Source of the DNA: Piscinibacter sp.
GTDB taxonomy: Bacteria > Pseudomonadota > Gammaproteobacteria > Burkholderiales > Burkholderiaceae_C
Length of the DNA stretch: 64,000 bases
Assembly: GCA_017983795.1 (NCBI GenBank)
Contig: JAGOAS010000002.1
Span: forward strand, 248,001 to 312,000
Direction of reading: 5' to 3'
The position numbers were made by a program, and so were the translations under genes. How positions within the stretch are numbered: position 1 is the first letter of the stretch; every line of letters starts with the position of its first letter. Under the pieces are notes generated by a model. That model did not search any database. It was not told where the DNA came from and worked only from the letters and a program-made list of their open reading frames with translations. Shown here one piece after another: positions 47,288 to 57,757 of the stretch.

Positions 47288-48175
47288 ATGAGCGGCTACG
47301 TCGGCCGCTTCGCCCCCTCGCCCACCGGACCGTTGCACGCCGGCTCGCTGGTCGCGGCCCTGGCGTCGTGGCTGGACGCGCGCGCGCACGGCGGGCGCTG
47401 GCTGGTGCGCATCGAGGATGTCGACACACCGCGCTGCGTGCCGGGTGCCGACCGGCTCATCCTCGCGCAGCTCGCCGCCTGCGGCCTTGTGCCCGACGAG
47501 GAGCCTCTGTGGCAATCGGCGCGCGGCGCGCTCTACCAGGCGGCGCTCGAGCGCCTCGTCGCCGCCGGCTGGGCCTACCCCTGCGCCTGCACGCGCAGCG
47601 ACATCGAGCGTGCGCTGGCGGCGCAGGGCCAGGCCAAGCCGCGCGGCGGCGAACTGGTCTACCCCGGCACCTGCCGCGATGGCTTGCAGGGCCGCGCGGC
47701 GCGCGCGGTGCGCATGCGCACGTCGTTCGTCGCCTGCGCCGACGAGCCCGAGATCCACTGGCACGACCGCCGCCTCGGCGCGCAGCGCCAGCACCTGTGC
47801 GAAGCGGTGGGCGACTTCGTCCTGAAGCGCGCCGACGGCCTGTGGGCCTACCAGCTCGCCGTGGTGGTGGACGATGCCGCGCAGGGCATCAGCGACGTCG
47901 TGCGCGGCGAGGATCTGGCCGACAACACGCCGCGCCAGATCCTGCTGCAGCGTGCGCTCGGCGTGGCGACGCCGCGCTACCTGCACACGCCGCTGGTGCT
48001 GGGCGCCAACGGCGAGAAGCTCTCCAAGCAGAACGGCGCGACGGCGCTGGACCTGCGCGACCCGCTCGCCGCGCTGCGCGACGCGGCCAGCGTGCTGGGG
48101 CTGCGCATCGAGGCGACGGATCGGCCGGGCTTTCTGGCCGTCGCCACCGAGGCCTGGCGGCGCACGGTGGCATGA
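47288..48175 (+). CDS. gluQ: glutamyl-Q tRNA(Asp) synthetase
   Basis: This 295-residue truncated GluRS paralogue has the class I signature [25 protein letters not shown], the zinc-binding cysteines in [10 protein letters not shown] and [16 protein letters not shown], and the KMSKS-like EKLSKQNG. It lacks the anticodon-binding half. GluQ attaches glutamate to the queuosine of tRNA-Asp. ATG 47288 lies 7 bp after the LysR stop. The name gluQRS is also used. Confidence 0.95.
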   Translation: MSGYVGRFAPSPTGPLHAGSLVAALASWLDARAHGGRWLVRIEDVDTPRCVPGADRLILAQLAACGLVPDEEPLWQSARGALYQAALERLVAAGWAYPCACTRSDIERALAAQGQAKPRGGELVYPGTCRDGLQGRAARAVRMRTSFVACADEPEIHWHDRRLGAQRQHLCEAVGDFVLKRADGLWAYQLAVVVDDAAQGISDVVRGEDLADNTPRQILLQRALGVATPRYLHTPLVLGANGEKLSKQNGATALDLRDPLAALRDAASVLGLRIEATDRPGFLAVATEAWRRTVA

Positions 48176-48212
48176 TGGCGGCCCCTTTCCACCTCTGTGA
48201 CGAGACCCCACC

Positions 48213-48566
48213 ATGGCCCTGACCACCACCGCCTCCGGGCTGCAGTACGAAGACACAGCCGTCGGCTCCGGCGCCGAGGCGCGCGCCGGCCAGTACGTCA
48301 CCGTGCACTACACCGGCTGGCTCTACAACGACGGCGTCAAGGGCGCCAAGTTCGACAGCAGCAAGGACCGCAACGACCCCTTCCAGTTCGGCCTCGGCCA
48401 GGGCATGGTGATCCGCGGCTGGGACGAAGGCGTGCAGGGCATGAAGGTCGGCGGCACGCGCGTGCTGGTGATCCCGGCGCAGCTCGGCTACGGCGCACGC
48501 GGCGCCGGCGGCGTCATTCCTCCGAACGCCACGCTGATGTTCGAGGTGGAGCTGCTCGGCACCTGA
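48213..48566 (+). CDS. FKBP-type peptidyl-prolyl cis-trans isomerase
   Basis: The 117-residue single FKBP domain has a complete active site: VTVHYTGWLYNDG, KFDSSKDRNDPFQFGLGQGMVIRGWDEGVQGMKVGGTRVLVIP, YGARGAGGVIPPNATLMFEVELL. It has no signal peptide, so it is cytoplasmic. It catalyses proline isomerisation during folding. The gene stands 37 bp after gluQ and 14 bp before the transglutaminase-like gene. Confidence 0.94.
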   Translation: MALTTTASGLQYEDTAVGSGAEARAGQYVTVHYTGWLYNDGVKGAKFDSSKDRNDPFQFGLGQGMVIRGWDEGVQGMKVGGTRVLVIPAQLGYGARGAGGVIPPNATLMFEVELLGT

Positions 48567-48580
48567 AGCACCTGAACTCG

Positions 48581-49492
48581 ATGACGGTTCGCTACGACAT
48601 CGTCCACACGACGAGCTATCGCTACCGCGAACCGGTGCGCTTCGGCGAGCACCGCGTGATGTTCCGCCCGCGCGACGGGCATGACCTGCGCGTGCTCGCC
48701 ACCGACCTGCAGGTCAGCCCCGAGGCTTCGGTGCGGCTGATCCAGGACCCGCACTCCAACTCGATCGCGATCGTGCAGCCGCTGGCCGAAGCGGCCGAGC
48801 TGCGCATCACCTGCAGCTTCACGATCGAGCATGCGCACACGCACAACCTCGAGCTGCCGCTCGACCCGGCGGCCGAGCGCTTTCCCTTCGCCTACAGCGT
48901 GGAAGACCGCTTCGACCTCGAGCATTACCTGCGGCCGCACCACGACGACCCGAAGGGCGAGCTGACCGCCTGGGCGCGCCAGTTCATCCGCACCGACGGG
49001 CCCACCGGCACGCGCGAGCTGCTGGTGGCGATGAACCAGAACATCCGCGAGCGCTTCGCCTACGCGGCGCGCGAGGAGGAAGGCACGCAGACGCCGCTGC
49101 AGACGCTCGCGCGCGGCGGCGGCTCGTGCCGTGATTTCGCGCTGCTGATGATGGAAGCGGCGCGCCGGCTCGGCATCGCCACGCGCTTCGTCTCCGGCTA
49201 CCTCTACGACCCGGCGCTCGACGACGACAGCGCCGAAGCGGCGGGCGGGGAGTCCGGCGTGGTCGGCGCCGGCAGCACGCATGCCTGGCTGCAGGCCTAC
49301 CTGCCGGGCGCCGGCTGGCTGCCCTTCGATCCGACCAACAACCTGCTCGGCGGCAACACGCTGATCCGCGTCGGCGTGGCGCGCGACCCGCAGCAGGCGC
49401 CGCCGATCGCGGGCACCTGGTTCGGCCCGCGCGACGCCTACCTCGGCATGGACGTGCAGATCAGGGTAACGCGCCAGCGCGGCGCGGCCTGA
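48581..49492 (+). CDS. transglutaminase-like cysteine peptidase family protein
   Basis: The 303-residue protein has an N-terminal bacterial transglutaminase-like beta domain (VRYDIVHTTSYRYREPVRFGEHRVMFRPRDGHD). The catalytic core reads GGGSCRDFALLMMEAARRLGIATRFVSGYL (catalytic Cys), THAWLQAYLPGAGWLPFDPTNNL (His and Asp). Such proteins are probable proteases or amidases; the substrate is unknown. ATG 48581 gives the family N terminus. Confidence 0.88.
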   Translation: MTVRYDIVHTTSYRYREPVRFGEHRVMFRPRDGHDLRVLATDLQVSPEASVRLIQDPHSNSIAIVQPLAEAAELRITCSFTIEHAHTHNLELPLDPAAERFPFAYSVEDRFDLEHYLRPHHDDPKGELTAWARQFIRTDGPTGTRELLVAMNQNIRERFAYAAREEEGTQTPLQTLARGGGSCRDFALLMMEAARRLGIATRFVSGYLYDPALDDDSAEAAGGESGVVGAGSTHAWLQAYLPGAGWLPFDPTNNLLGGNTLIRVGVARDPQQAPPIAGTWFGPRDAYLGMDVQIRVTRQRGAA

Positions 49493-49503
49493 TCAGCGTC
49501 CGA

Positions 49504-50862
<1,359 letters not shown>

Positions 50863-51089
50863 CGTTCTCTTTCGCAAGCAACGGCGCAAAGCACCGCCGG
50901 GCCTGCGTTCGCGGCAGGCCCTGATCAGGTCGCGGGGAAACTTCGTCGGAAGGCTCGTAGCGACGGCATCGCCGCCAACCGTGCCCACGCCGTCGCGGCG
51001 TGATGTTCCGAACGAGAGAAAGACGGAACGAGGTCGAAGGAGATGAACGGACGACGCGCGGACGAAGCCGCGCGTCGGGGCGCATTGTA
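50863..51089 (-). promoter_or_regulatory. promoter and highly structured leader of the RhlE-type helicase
   Basis: A -10-like TACAAT (51084-51089 on the minus strand) predicts a start near 51076, giving a leader of about 215 nt. It contains four perfect stems in a row: GACGCGCGG/CCGCGCGTC (51053-51076), GTTCCG/CGGAAC (51005-51029), GCGACGGC/GCCGTCGC (50960-50996) and GGGCCTGC/GCAGGCCC (50899-50921). The first would sit at the very 5' end of the RNA. This accounts for most of the 325-bp gene-free stretch to 51187; the part beyond 51090 shows nothing recognisable. Confidence 0.55.
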
Positions 51090-51187
51090 GCCGCTCGCGG
51101 GAATTCCTGCTGCGCCGCAGCATGGCTCGGCGTGGCATGACCTTGGTCAAGCGGCCGACCCCATGGTGCGTGGCAGACTGCCGCCCC

Positions 51188-51976
51188 ATGCGCGAAAGCC
51201 CCGCCCTCGTCGAATCACGCCGCTTCGGCACGCGCCGCGTGCCCGTGCTGCGCCCGCTCGGCTGGCTGGCCGCGGGCTGGCGCGACTTCATGCGCTGCCC
51301 GCTGCCCGGCGTGCTGCACGGCCTGGCGCTGGCGCTGTTCGGCGGCACGCTGTTCTGGCTCGCGCGCGACCAGTTCTGGCTGCTCTCCGGCGCCTTCTCC
51401 GGCTTCCTGCTGGTGGCGCCGGTGCTGGCCACCGGCCTGTACGCGGTCAGCCGCGCGCTGCAGCGCGAGGGCCGCGCGCGGCTCGCCACCGCGCTGGCCG
51501 CCTGGCGGCCGCGCGACAGCCGCCTCGTCGTGTTCGGCGTGCTGCTGGCCGTCGCCGGCACCGGCTGGGTGATGACCTCGGCCGCGCTGATCACCGGCCT
51601 CGCGCCCGCGCCGGTGCGCAACCCGGTCGAGTTCCTGCGTGTGGTGGTGCTGGCCGATCAGGGCCACCTGTTCGAGATCTGGCTCGCGCTCGGCGGCGTG
51701 CTCGCGGCGCCGGTATTTGCCTCCAGCGTGGTCGCCATCCCGCTGCTGCTCGACCGCGAGGTCGGCGTGCTGGCCGCGGTATTCACGAGCTGGCGCGTGG
51801 TGATGGACAACCCGGTGGCGATGGCGCTGTGGGCCGGCCTGCTCATGGGCCTCACGCTGCTGGGCATGGCCAGCCTGATGCTGGGCCTGGCGATCGTGGT
51901 GCCCTGGCTCGCGCACGCGAGCTGGCACGCCTACCGCGACCTCGTCGACAGCTCCGGCCTCGTCGCGCGGCCCTGA
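51188..51976 (+). CDS. DUF2189 integral membrane protein
   Basis: The 262-residue multispanning protein matches the DUF2189/COG5473 pattern. A short N-terminal segment with VLRPLGWLAAGWRDFMRCPLPGVLHG precedes six hydrophobic helices, including FSGFLLVAPVLATGLYAVSR and FASSVVAIPLLLDREVGVLAAVFTSWRVVMDNP. The function is unknown. ATG 51188 (MRESPALVESRRF) is preferred to the upstream in-frame 51122 because the extension has no family character. Confidence 0.85.
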   Translation: MRESPALVESRRFGTRRVPVLRPLGWLAAGWRDFMRCPLPGVLHGLALALFGGTLFWLARDQFWLLSGAFSGFLLVAPVLATGLYAVSRALQREGRARLATALAAWRPRDSRLVVFGVLLAVAGTGWVMTSAALITGLAPAPVRNPVEFLRVVVLADQGHLFEIWLALGGVLAAPVFASSVVAIPLLLDREVGVLAAVFTSWRVVMDNPVAMALWAGLLMGLTLLGMASLMLGLAIVVPWLAHASWHAYRDLVDSSGLVARP

Positions 51977-51994
51977 ACGAAGGCAGGGCGCAGC

Positions 51995-52213
51995 ATGTTC
52001 GGCTACAGCGAAGACCAGATCGCCTGGTTCGGCCTCACCTTCGGGGTGACGGCCTTCATGCTGTACATGGTGTTCATCATCCTGCAGCTCGCGCGCGAAT
52101 CGAAGGCGGGCAAGTTCGGCACCTTCGTGCTGCTGCTCGGGCTGGGCGTGGGCCTGGTCGGCTTCGCGGCCAAGGGCCTGATCAAGTTCTTCCTCTCGGG
52201 GATCGTCGAGTGA
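51995..52213 (+). CDS. DUF2788 small membrane protein
   Basis: The 72-residue protein has two TM helices (about 10-32 and 44-64) and the family start MFGYSEDQIAWFGLTFGVTAFMLYMVFIILQLARESKAGKFG. The function is unknown. Its stop overlaps the GTG start of the YitT-family gene (GTGA), so the two are probably coupled. It lies 18 bp after the DUF2189 gene. Confidence 0.85.
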   Translation: MFGYSEDQIAWFGLTFGVTAFMLYMVFIILQLARESKAGKFGTFVLLLGLGVGLVGFAAKGLIKFFLSGIVE

Positions 52214-52815
52214 GCGCACAAGCACTGCGCCACGCCTGGTACGACGACGCGCTGGCCTTCGTCACCGGCACGCTGTTCATCACCATCGGCGTGAGCATGT
52301 TCACCCACGCCGGGCTGCTCACCGGCGGCACGGCGGGGCTGGCCTTCCTTGCGCACTACGCCACGGGCATCGGCTTCGGGCCGCTGTTCTTCGCCATCAA
52401 CCTGCCCTTCTATGCGCTCGCCTGGCGAGCCATGGGCCGAGCCTTCACGCTCAAGACCTTCGCCGCGGTGACGCTGCTCTCGACACTCACCAGCGTGATC
52501 CCGCGCTGGGCCGGCTTCGCGGTGCTCGACCCCTGGTTCGCCGCCGTCGCCGGCGGGCTGCTGATGGGCACCGGCTTCCTCGTGCTGTTCCGCCACCACG
52601 CCAGCCTGGGCGGGCTGAACATCCTGGTGCTGGTGTTGCAGAAGCGCTTCGGCTGGCGCGCCGGCTGGGTGCAGATGGGCATCGACGGCACCATCCTGAT
52701 CGCCTCGCTGGCGATGATCGAGCCCAAGCGCATCGCGATGTCGATCCTGGGTGCGCTCGCGCTCAACCTCACGCTGGCGCTGAACCACCGGCCGGGGCGC
52801 TACGTGGCCTTCTAA
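52210..52815 (+). CDS. YitT-family (DUF161) membrane protein
   Basis: The 201-residue protein has five hydrophobic segments and YitT-like sequence: ISTF-type start LFITIGVSMFTHAGLLTGGTAGLAFL, FFAINLPFYALAWRAMGR, GLLMGTGFLVLFRHHASLGGLNIL. It is shorter than Firmicute YitT proteins and lacks the C-terminal DUF2179 domain. The function is unknown. The GTG start overlaps the preceding stop. Two stem-loops follow before the convergent phaB. Confidence 0.8.
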   Translation: MSAQALRHAWYDDALAFVTGTLFITIGVSMFTHAGLLTGGTAGLAFLAHYATGIGFGPLFFAINLPFYALAWRAMGRAFTLKTFAAVTLLSTLTSVIPRWAGFAVLDPWFAAVAGGLLMGTGFLVLFRHHASLGGLNILVLVLQKRFGWRAGWVQMGIDGTILIASLAMIEPKRIAMSILGALALNLTLALNHRPGRYVAF

Positions 52816-52830
52816 GCCGGGCTCGCCCCA

Positions 52831-52856
52831 GGCCTTGCGCAAGCATGCGCAAGGCC
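52831..52856. terminator. stem-loop 1 between convergent yitT-like gene and phaB
   Basis: GGCCTTGCGCA (52831-52841) and TGCGCAAGGCC (52846-52856) form a perfect 11-bp stem with loop agca. It lies 15 bp after the YitT-like stop. No T-tract is present, so it may stall or protect transcripts rather than act as a classic terminator. Confidence 0.5.
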
Positions 52857-52867
52857 GTGACCGAGGC

Positions 52868-52894
52868 GAGAGATCGTCCTCAGGACGATCTCTC
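52868..52894. terminator. stem-loop 2 between convergent yitT-like gene and phaB
   Basis: GAGAGATCGTCCT (52868-52880) and AGGACGATCTCTC (52882-52894) are perfect 13-nt inverted repeats around a single base, a strong hairpin on either strand. It is 8 bp from the phaB stop and 11 bp beyond stem-loop 1. A bidirectional terminator role is likely. Confidence 0.55.
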
Positions 52895-52902
52895 GTCCGC
52901 GG

Positions 52903-53640
52903 TCACCCCATATGCAGGCCACCGTTGCAGGAGAAGTCCGCGCCGGTCGTGAAGCCCGACTCCTCGCCGGCCAGCCAGCCGACGATGGAGGCGATCTCGT
53001 CCGGCGTGCCCAGGCGCTTGACCGGGATGCCGGCGACGATCTTGTCGAGCACGTCCTGACGGATCGCCTTGACCATGTCGGTGCCGATGTAGCCCGGGCT
53101 CACGGTATTCACCGTCACGCCCTTGTTGGCCACTTCCTGCGCCAGCGCCATCGTGAAGCCGTGCATGCCGGCCTTGGCGGCCGAGTAGTTGGTCTGGCCG
53201 AACTGGCCCTTCTCGCCGTTCACCGAGCTGATGTTGACGATGCGGCCCCAGCCCTTGTCGAGCATGCCGTCGATCACCTGCTTGGTGACGTTGAACAGGC
53301 TGGTGAGGTTGGTTTCCATGACCGCATCCCAGTCGGCACGGCTCATCTTGCGGAACACGCTGTCGCGCGTGATGCCGGCGTTGTTGACCAGCACGTCGAC
53401 CACGCCGTGTTCGGCCTTGATCTTCTCGAAGGCCGCCACGGTCGAATCCCAGTCGCCGACGTTGCCGACCGAGGCGTAGAAGGTATAGCCCAGCGCCTTC
53501 TGCTCGCCCAGCCACTTGTTGAAGTCGCGGCTCGGGCCGCAGCCCGCGATCACCTTGAACCCGTCCTTGTGCAGGCGCTGGCACATCGCGGTGCCGATGC
53601 CACCCATGCCACCGGTCACGTACGCAAGCTTCTGAGCCAT
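52903..53640 (-). CDS. phaB: acetoacetyl-CoA reductase PhaB
   Basis: The 245-residue SDR enzyme has the NADPH-binding VTGGMGGIGTAMCQRLH, NNAGITRD, the catalytic Ser/Tyr/Lys set (NISSVNGEKGQFGQTNYSAAKAG) and the PhaB-typical GVTVNTVSPGYIGTDMVKAI. It reduces acetoacetyl-CoA to (R)-3-hydroxybutyryl-CoA for PHB synthesis. FabG is the main alternative, but the position directly behind phaC-phaA settles PhaB. A ribosome site GGAGA precedes ATG 53640. It is the last gene of the operon. Confidence 0.96.
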   Translation of the reverse strand: MAQKLAYVTGGMGGIGTAMCQRLHKDGFKVIAGCGPSRDFNKWLGEQKALGYTFYASVGNVGDWDSTVAAFEKIKAEHGVVDVLVNNAGITRDSVFRKMSRADWDAVMETNLTSLFNVTKQVIDGMLDKGWGRIVNISSVNGEKGQFGQTNYSAAKAGMHGFTMALAQEVANKGVTVNTVSPGYIGTDMVKAIRQDVLDKIVAGIPVKRLGTPDEIASIVGWLAGEESGFTTGADFSCNGGLHMG

Positions 53641-53683
53641 TTGTCTCTCCTGGTTGAAATGATGTTGTTCGTCGTGAACGGTT

Positions 53684-54865
<1,182 letters not shown>

Positions 54866-54976
54866 GGGAACGAGTCTCCTGCGATGGAACGGAACGGAAA
54901 ATGAGGACGGTCAGTGCGGACTGTCGCGCGCCTGCCGCAGTGCAGCAAGCCCCCGACAAACCCGCATCGTGTTTGC

Positions 54977-56662
54977 TCAGGCCTTCTGCTTGACGTAGCG
55001 GCCGGGCGCCGGCTCGATCGCCTTGTGCGTGCGGTTGCCGTAGGTTTTCGGTGCGGCGATCTGCTTGCCGGCATGCGGCTTCAACCAGTCGGCCCAATCG
55101 GTCCACCAGCTGCCGGGGTGCTCCTTGGCCTTGGCGAACCAGTCCTGCGCATCGGCGGGCAGCGTGCTGCCGGTGCCGATCCAGTGGCTGCGCTTGCCCT
55201 TGGCGGGCGGGTTGATCACGCCGGCGATGTGGCCCGAGGCGCCCATCACGAAGCGCACCCTGCCCTTCGCGCCGCGCAGCACCTGGGTATTCTTGTAGGC
55301 CGCGTCCCAGGGCACGATGTGATCCTCGCGCGAGGCGTAGACGTACACCGGCGCCTTGATCACGCCGAGGTCGACCTTCTCGCCGCACACCGTCAGCGCA
55401 CCCGGCTGCATGAGCTTGTTCTCGTGGTAGGTGTTGCGCAGGTACCAGCAGTACATCGGCCCCGGCAGGTTGGTGCTGTCGCTGTTCCAGTACAGCAGGT
55501 CGAAAGGCGGCGGCGTCTCGCCCTTCAGGTAGTTGCCGACGACGTAGTTCCACACCAGATCGTTGGGGCGCAGGAAGCTGAAGGTCGAGGCCAGCTCCTG
55601 GCCCTTGAGCAGGCTGCCGCCGCCCGGGCTCTTGGGGCCGAGCGTCATCTCGCGCACCTGCACCATGGTCTCGTCGACGAAGATGTCGAGGATGCCGGTG
55701 TTGGAGAAGTCCAGCAGCGTGGTCAGCAGCGTCACGCTGGCGGCCGGGTGCTCGCCGCGCGCCGCCAGCACCGCCAGCGCGGTGGCGAGGATGGTGCCGC
55801 CGACGCAGAAGCCCAGCGTGTCGAGCTGCTTGCTGCCGCTGATGTCCTGCACCTCGCGGATGGCGCGGATCGCGGCGTCCTCGATGTACTGGTCCCAGGT
55901 CCGGTCGGCGAGGCTCTCGTCGGGGTTGCGCCAGCTGACGACGAAGACGCGATGGCCCTGCTCGACGGTGTACCGGATCAGCGAGTTGTCCGGCTGCAGA
56001 TCCATGATGTAGTACTTGTTGATGCACGGCGGCACGAACAGCATGGGCCGCTCGAACACCTTGGCCGTCAGCGGCTTGTATTCGATGAGCTGGAACAGCT
56101 CGTTCTCGAACACCACCGCGCCCTCGGTGGTGGCGACGTTGCGCCCGACCTCGAAGACGCTCTCGTCGGTCTGCGACAGGTGGCCCTGCTGCACGTCGTT
56201 CCACAGGTGCTTGAGGCCCTGGCTGATGCTCTCGCCCTTGGTCTCGAGCGCCTTGCGCTGCGCCTCGGGGTTGAGTGCGAGGTAGTTGCTCGGGCTCGCG
56301 GCATCGACCCACTGCTGCACCGCGAAGCGCACGCGCTGCTTCGTCTTCGCATCACCTTCGACGGCCTCGGCCATCTGCATCAGCGTGCGCGCGTTGAGCA
56401 GGTACATCTGCGCGATGTAGGCGCTGGCCGGGTTGCCGGCCCAGTCCTGCGCGGAGAAGCGCCGGTCGGAGGGCGCAGCGGGCTTGCCGTCGCCCTTTTG
56501 CAGCGTCTGGTTCCACAGCTCGGTGGCCTGCTTCAGGTAGTCGGCCTGCAGCGTGTTGAGCGCCGGCAGCGGCAGGTTGAGGCCCTGCATGGCCTTCCAG
56601 ATCTCGCCGACGCCGTTGCCGAAGGCCTGCGCGACCTCGGCCGGGTTGGATGTCGCCTTCAT
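54977..56662 (-). CDS. phaC: class I polyhydroxyalkanoate synthase PhaC
   Basis: The 561-residue synthase has a variable N-terminal domain (about 1-190) with the conserved WAGNPASAYIAQMYLLNAR region. The alpha/beta-hydrolase core follows with the lipase-like box GFCVGGT (nucleophile C286), D447 (REDHIVPW) and H478 (GASGHIAGVINPP). It polymerises hydroxyacyl-CoA into PHB at granule surfaces. Its length is close to that of the Cupriavidus enzyme (589), with a shorter N-terminal arm. ATG 56662 has a GAGGAG ribosome site. It is first in phaCAB; neither phaR nor a phasin is nearby. Confidence 0.97.
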   Translation of the reverse strand: MKATSNPAEVAQAFGNGVGEIWKAMQGLNLPLPALNTLQADYLKQATELWNQTLQKGDGKPAAPSDRRFSAQDWAGNPASAYIAQMYLLNARTLMQMAEAVEGDAKTKQRVRFAVQQWVDAASPSNYLALNPEAQRKALETKGESISQGLKHLWNDVQQGHLSQTDESVFEVGRNVATTEGAVVFENELFQLIEYKPLTAKVFERPMLFVPPCINKYYIMDLQPDNSLIRYTVEQGHRVFVVSWRNPDESLADRTWDQYIEDAAIRAIREVQDISGSKQLDTLGFCVGGTILATALAVLAARGEHPAASVTLLTTLLDFSNTGILDIFVDETMVQVREMTLGPKSPGGGSLLKGQELASTFSFLRPNDLVWNYVVGNYLKGETPPPFDLLYWNSDSTNLPGPMYCWYLRNTYHENKLMQPGALTVCGEKVDLGVIKAPVYVYASREDHIVPWDAAYKNTQVLRGAKGRVRFVMGASGHIAGVINPPAKGKRSHWIGTGSTLPADAQDWFAKAKEHPGSWWTDWADWLKPHAGKQIAAPKTYGNRTHKAIEPAPGRYVKQKA

Positions 56663-56728
56663 GTAAGTCTCCTCGCGGATGCTTCAGCTCGGTGAAGCTG
56701 TTCTTGTCCGTGCAGTTTTACCGGCAAA

Positions 56729-56769
56729 GCTTACCACATAATGACACTGAATTTCATAATTCGGTAAGC
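56729..56769. promoter_or_regulatory. AT-rich divergent promoter region with inverted repeat upstream of phaC
   Basis: GCTTACC (56729-56735) and GGTAAGC (56763-56769) are perfect 7-bp arms 27 bp apart. Between them CATAAT occurs twice with an 18-bp period (56737-56742 and 56755-56760), the second being a possible -10 for the plus-strand gene at 56774. This roughly 75-bp stretch is the most AT-rich in the window. It lies between divergent phaC and a small membrane protein gene, so it is a likely shared promoter/operator. Confidence 0.5.
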
Positions 56770-56773
56770 ACTC

Positions 56774-57055
56774 ATGTATCTCGTCGCGCTCGCCTGGGGC
56801 TACGTGGTTCTGATGATGGCCATCGTCGAGGCGACCGCCTCGAACGGCACCTGGCTCGGCGCGGTCTTCACGCTGCTGCTGTACGGCGTGCTGCCGCTGT
56901 CCATCGTGCTCTACCTGATGAATACGCCGCATCGCAAGCGTGCGCGGCGCGAGGCCGAGGCGCGTGAGGCGGCAGCCTCAACCGCGGCGCTCGAGCCAGA
57001 CCGCCGCGACCATGCGGCCGGTGACGCGGTCGCGGCGAAACGAGAAGAAGCGTGA
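56774..57055 (+). CDS. small membrane protein of unknown function
   Basis: The 93-residue protein has two TM helices (about 4-22 and 29-50, VFTLLLYGVLPLSIVLYLMN) and a charged Arg/Glu/Ala-rich C-terminal half (KRARREAEAREAAASTAAL). No known family was recognised. The last 78 bp overlap the 3' end of pgeF on the opposite strand. It is divergent from phaC and may be regulated from the same intergenic region. A plausible AT-rich promoter and Met start support it as a real gene. Confidence 0.7.
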   Translation: MYLVALAWGYVVLMMAIVEATASNGTWLGAVFTLLLYGVLPLSIVLYLMNTPHRKRARREAEAREAAASTAALEPDRRDHAAGDAVAAKREEA

Positions 57056-57757
57056 GGCTTCTTCGACCGTGCACCAGCCGCCGCCGGCCAGGCGCGACAC
57101 GCCGGCCCGCCGCAGGCGCTCGCGCGCCAGGCCGGCGAGATCGGCCAGCCACTTGCCCTGCTCCGGGCGCGCCGTGAAGAAGGGTTGATCGCCGCGCCGC
57201 GGGTCGGCGCCGAAGGCCTGCAGCACGTCCGCCCCGACCTCGAACTGGCGCGGCCCGATGCAGGGCCCGAGCCAGGCCTGCAGTTCGCCGGGCGCGCAGG
57301 CCGCGGCGTCGCAGAGTGCGGCGATCGTGGCTTCGAGCACGCCACCGGCCAGCCCGCGCCAGCCCGCGTGCGCGCCGCCCACGCCGCGCGGGAATGTTGC
57401 ACCGGGCGCGGCGAACAGCACCGGCAGGCAGTCGGCCACCTGCACCGTGCAGGCCAGGCCAGGCTCGGTGCAGATGCTCGCATCGGCGGTCGGCAACTGG
57501 CCGAGCAGTTCCGGCCCGAGGCGCACCACCGCCGCGCCATGCACCTGGTTCAGCCACACCGGCCGCGCGCCGATCGCGGCCGCGAAGACCGCCTGGTTGT
57601 GCGCCACCGCGGCCGGGCTGTCGCCCAGGCCGTCGCGCAGGTTCATGCTCTCGAATGCGCCCTCGCTGATGCCGCCGGCACGCGTCGTCATCAGCGCGCC
57701 GACGCCCGGCGCATCCCAGCCCGGGCGCAGCCAGTCGGGATGACCGCCGCCCGGCAT
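56978..57757 (-). CDS. pgeF: peptidoglycan editing factor / multicopper-like laccase-fold purine nucleoside phosphorylase
   Basis: The 259-residue YfiH-family protein has MTTRAGGISEGAFESMNLRDGLGD, LNQVHGAAV (metal His), CTVQVADCLPVLFA, VGGAHAGWRGLAGGVLEATI (Cys and His ligands) and LGPCIGPRQFEVG. The family acts on purine nucleosides and removes misincorporated Ser-containing muropeptide precursors. ATG 57757 shares one base with the stop of the upstream isomerase gene (TGATG). Its 3' end overlaps the convergent small membrane gene by 78 bp. Confidence 0.93.
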   Translation of the reverse strand: MPGGGHPDWLRPGWDAPGVGALMTTRAGGISEGAFESMNLRDGLGDSPAAVAHNQAVFAAAIGARPVWLNQVHGAAVVRLGPELLGQLPTADASICTEPGLACTVQVADCLPVLFAAPGATFPRGVGGAHAGWRGLAGGVLEATIAALCDAAACAPGELQAWLGPCIGPRQFEVGADVLQAFGADPRRGDQPFFTARPEQGKWLADLAGLARERLRRAGVSRLAGGGWCTVEEASRFFSFRRDRVTGRMVAAVWLERRG

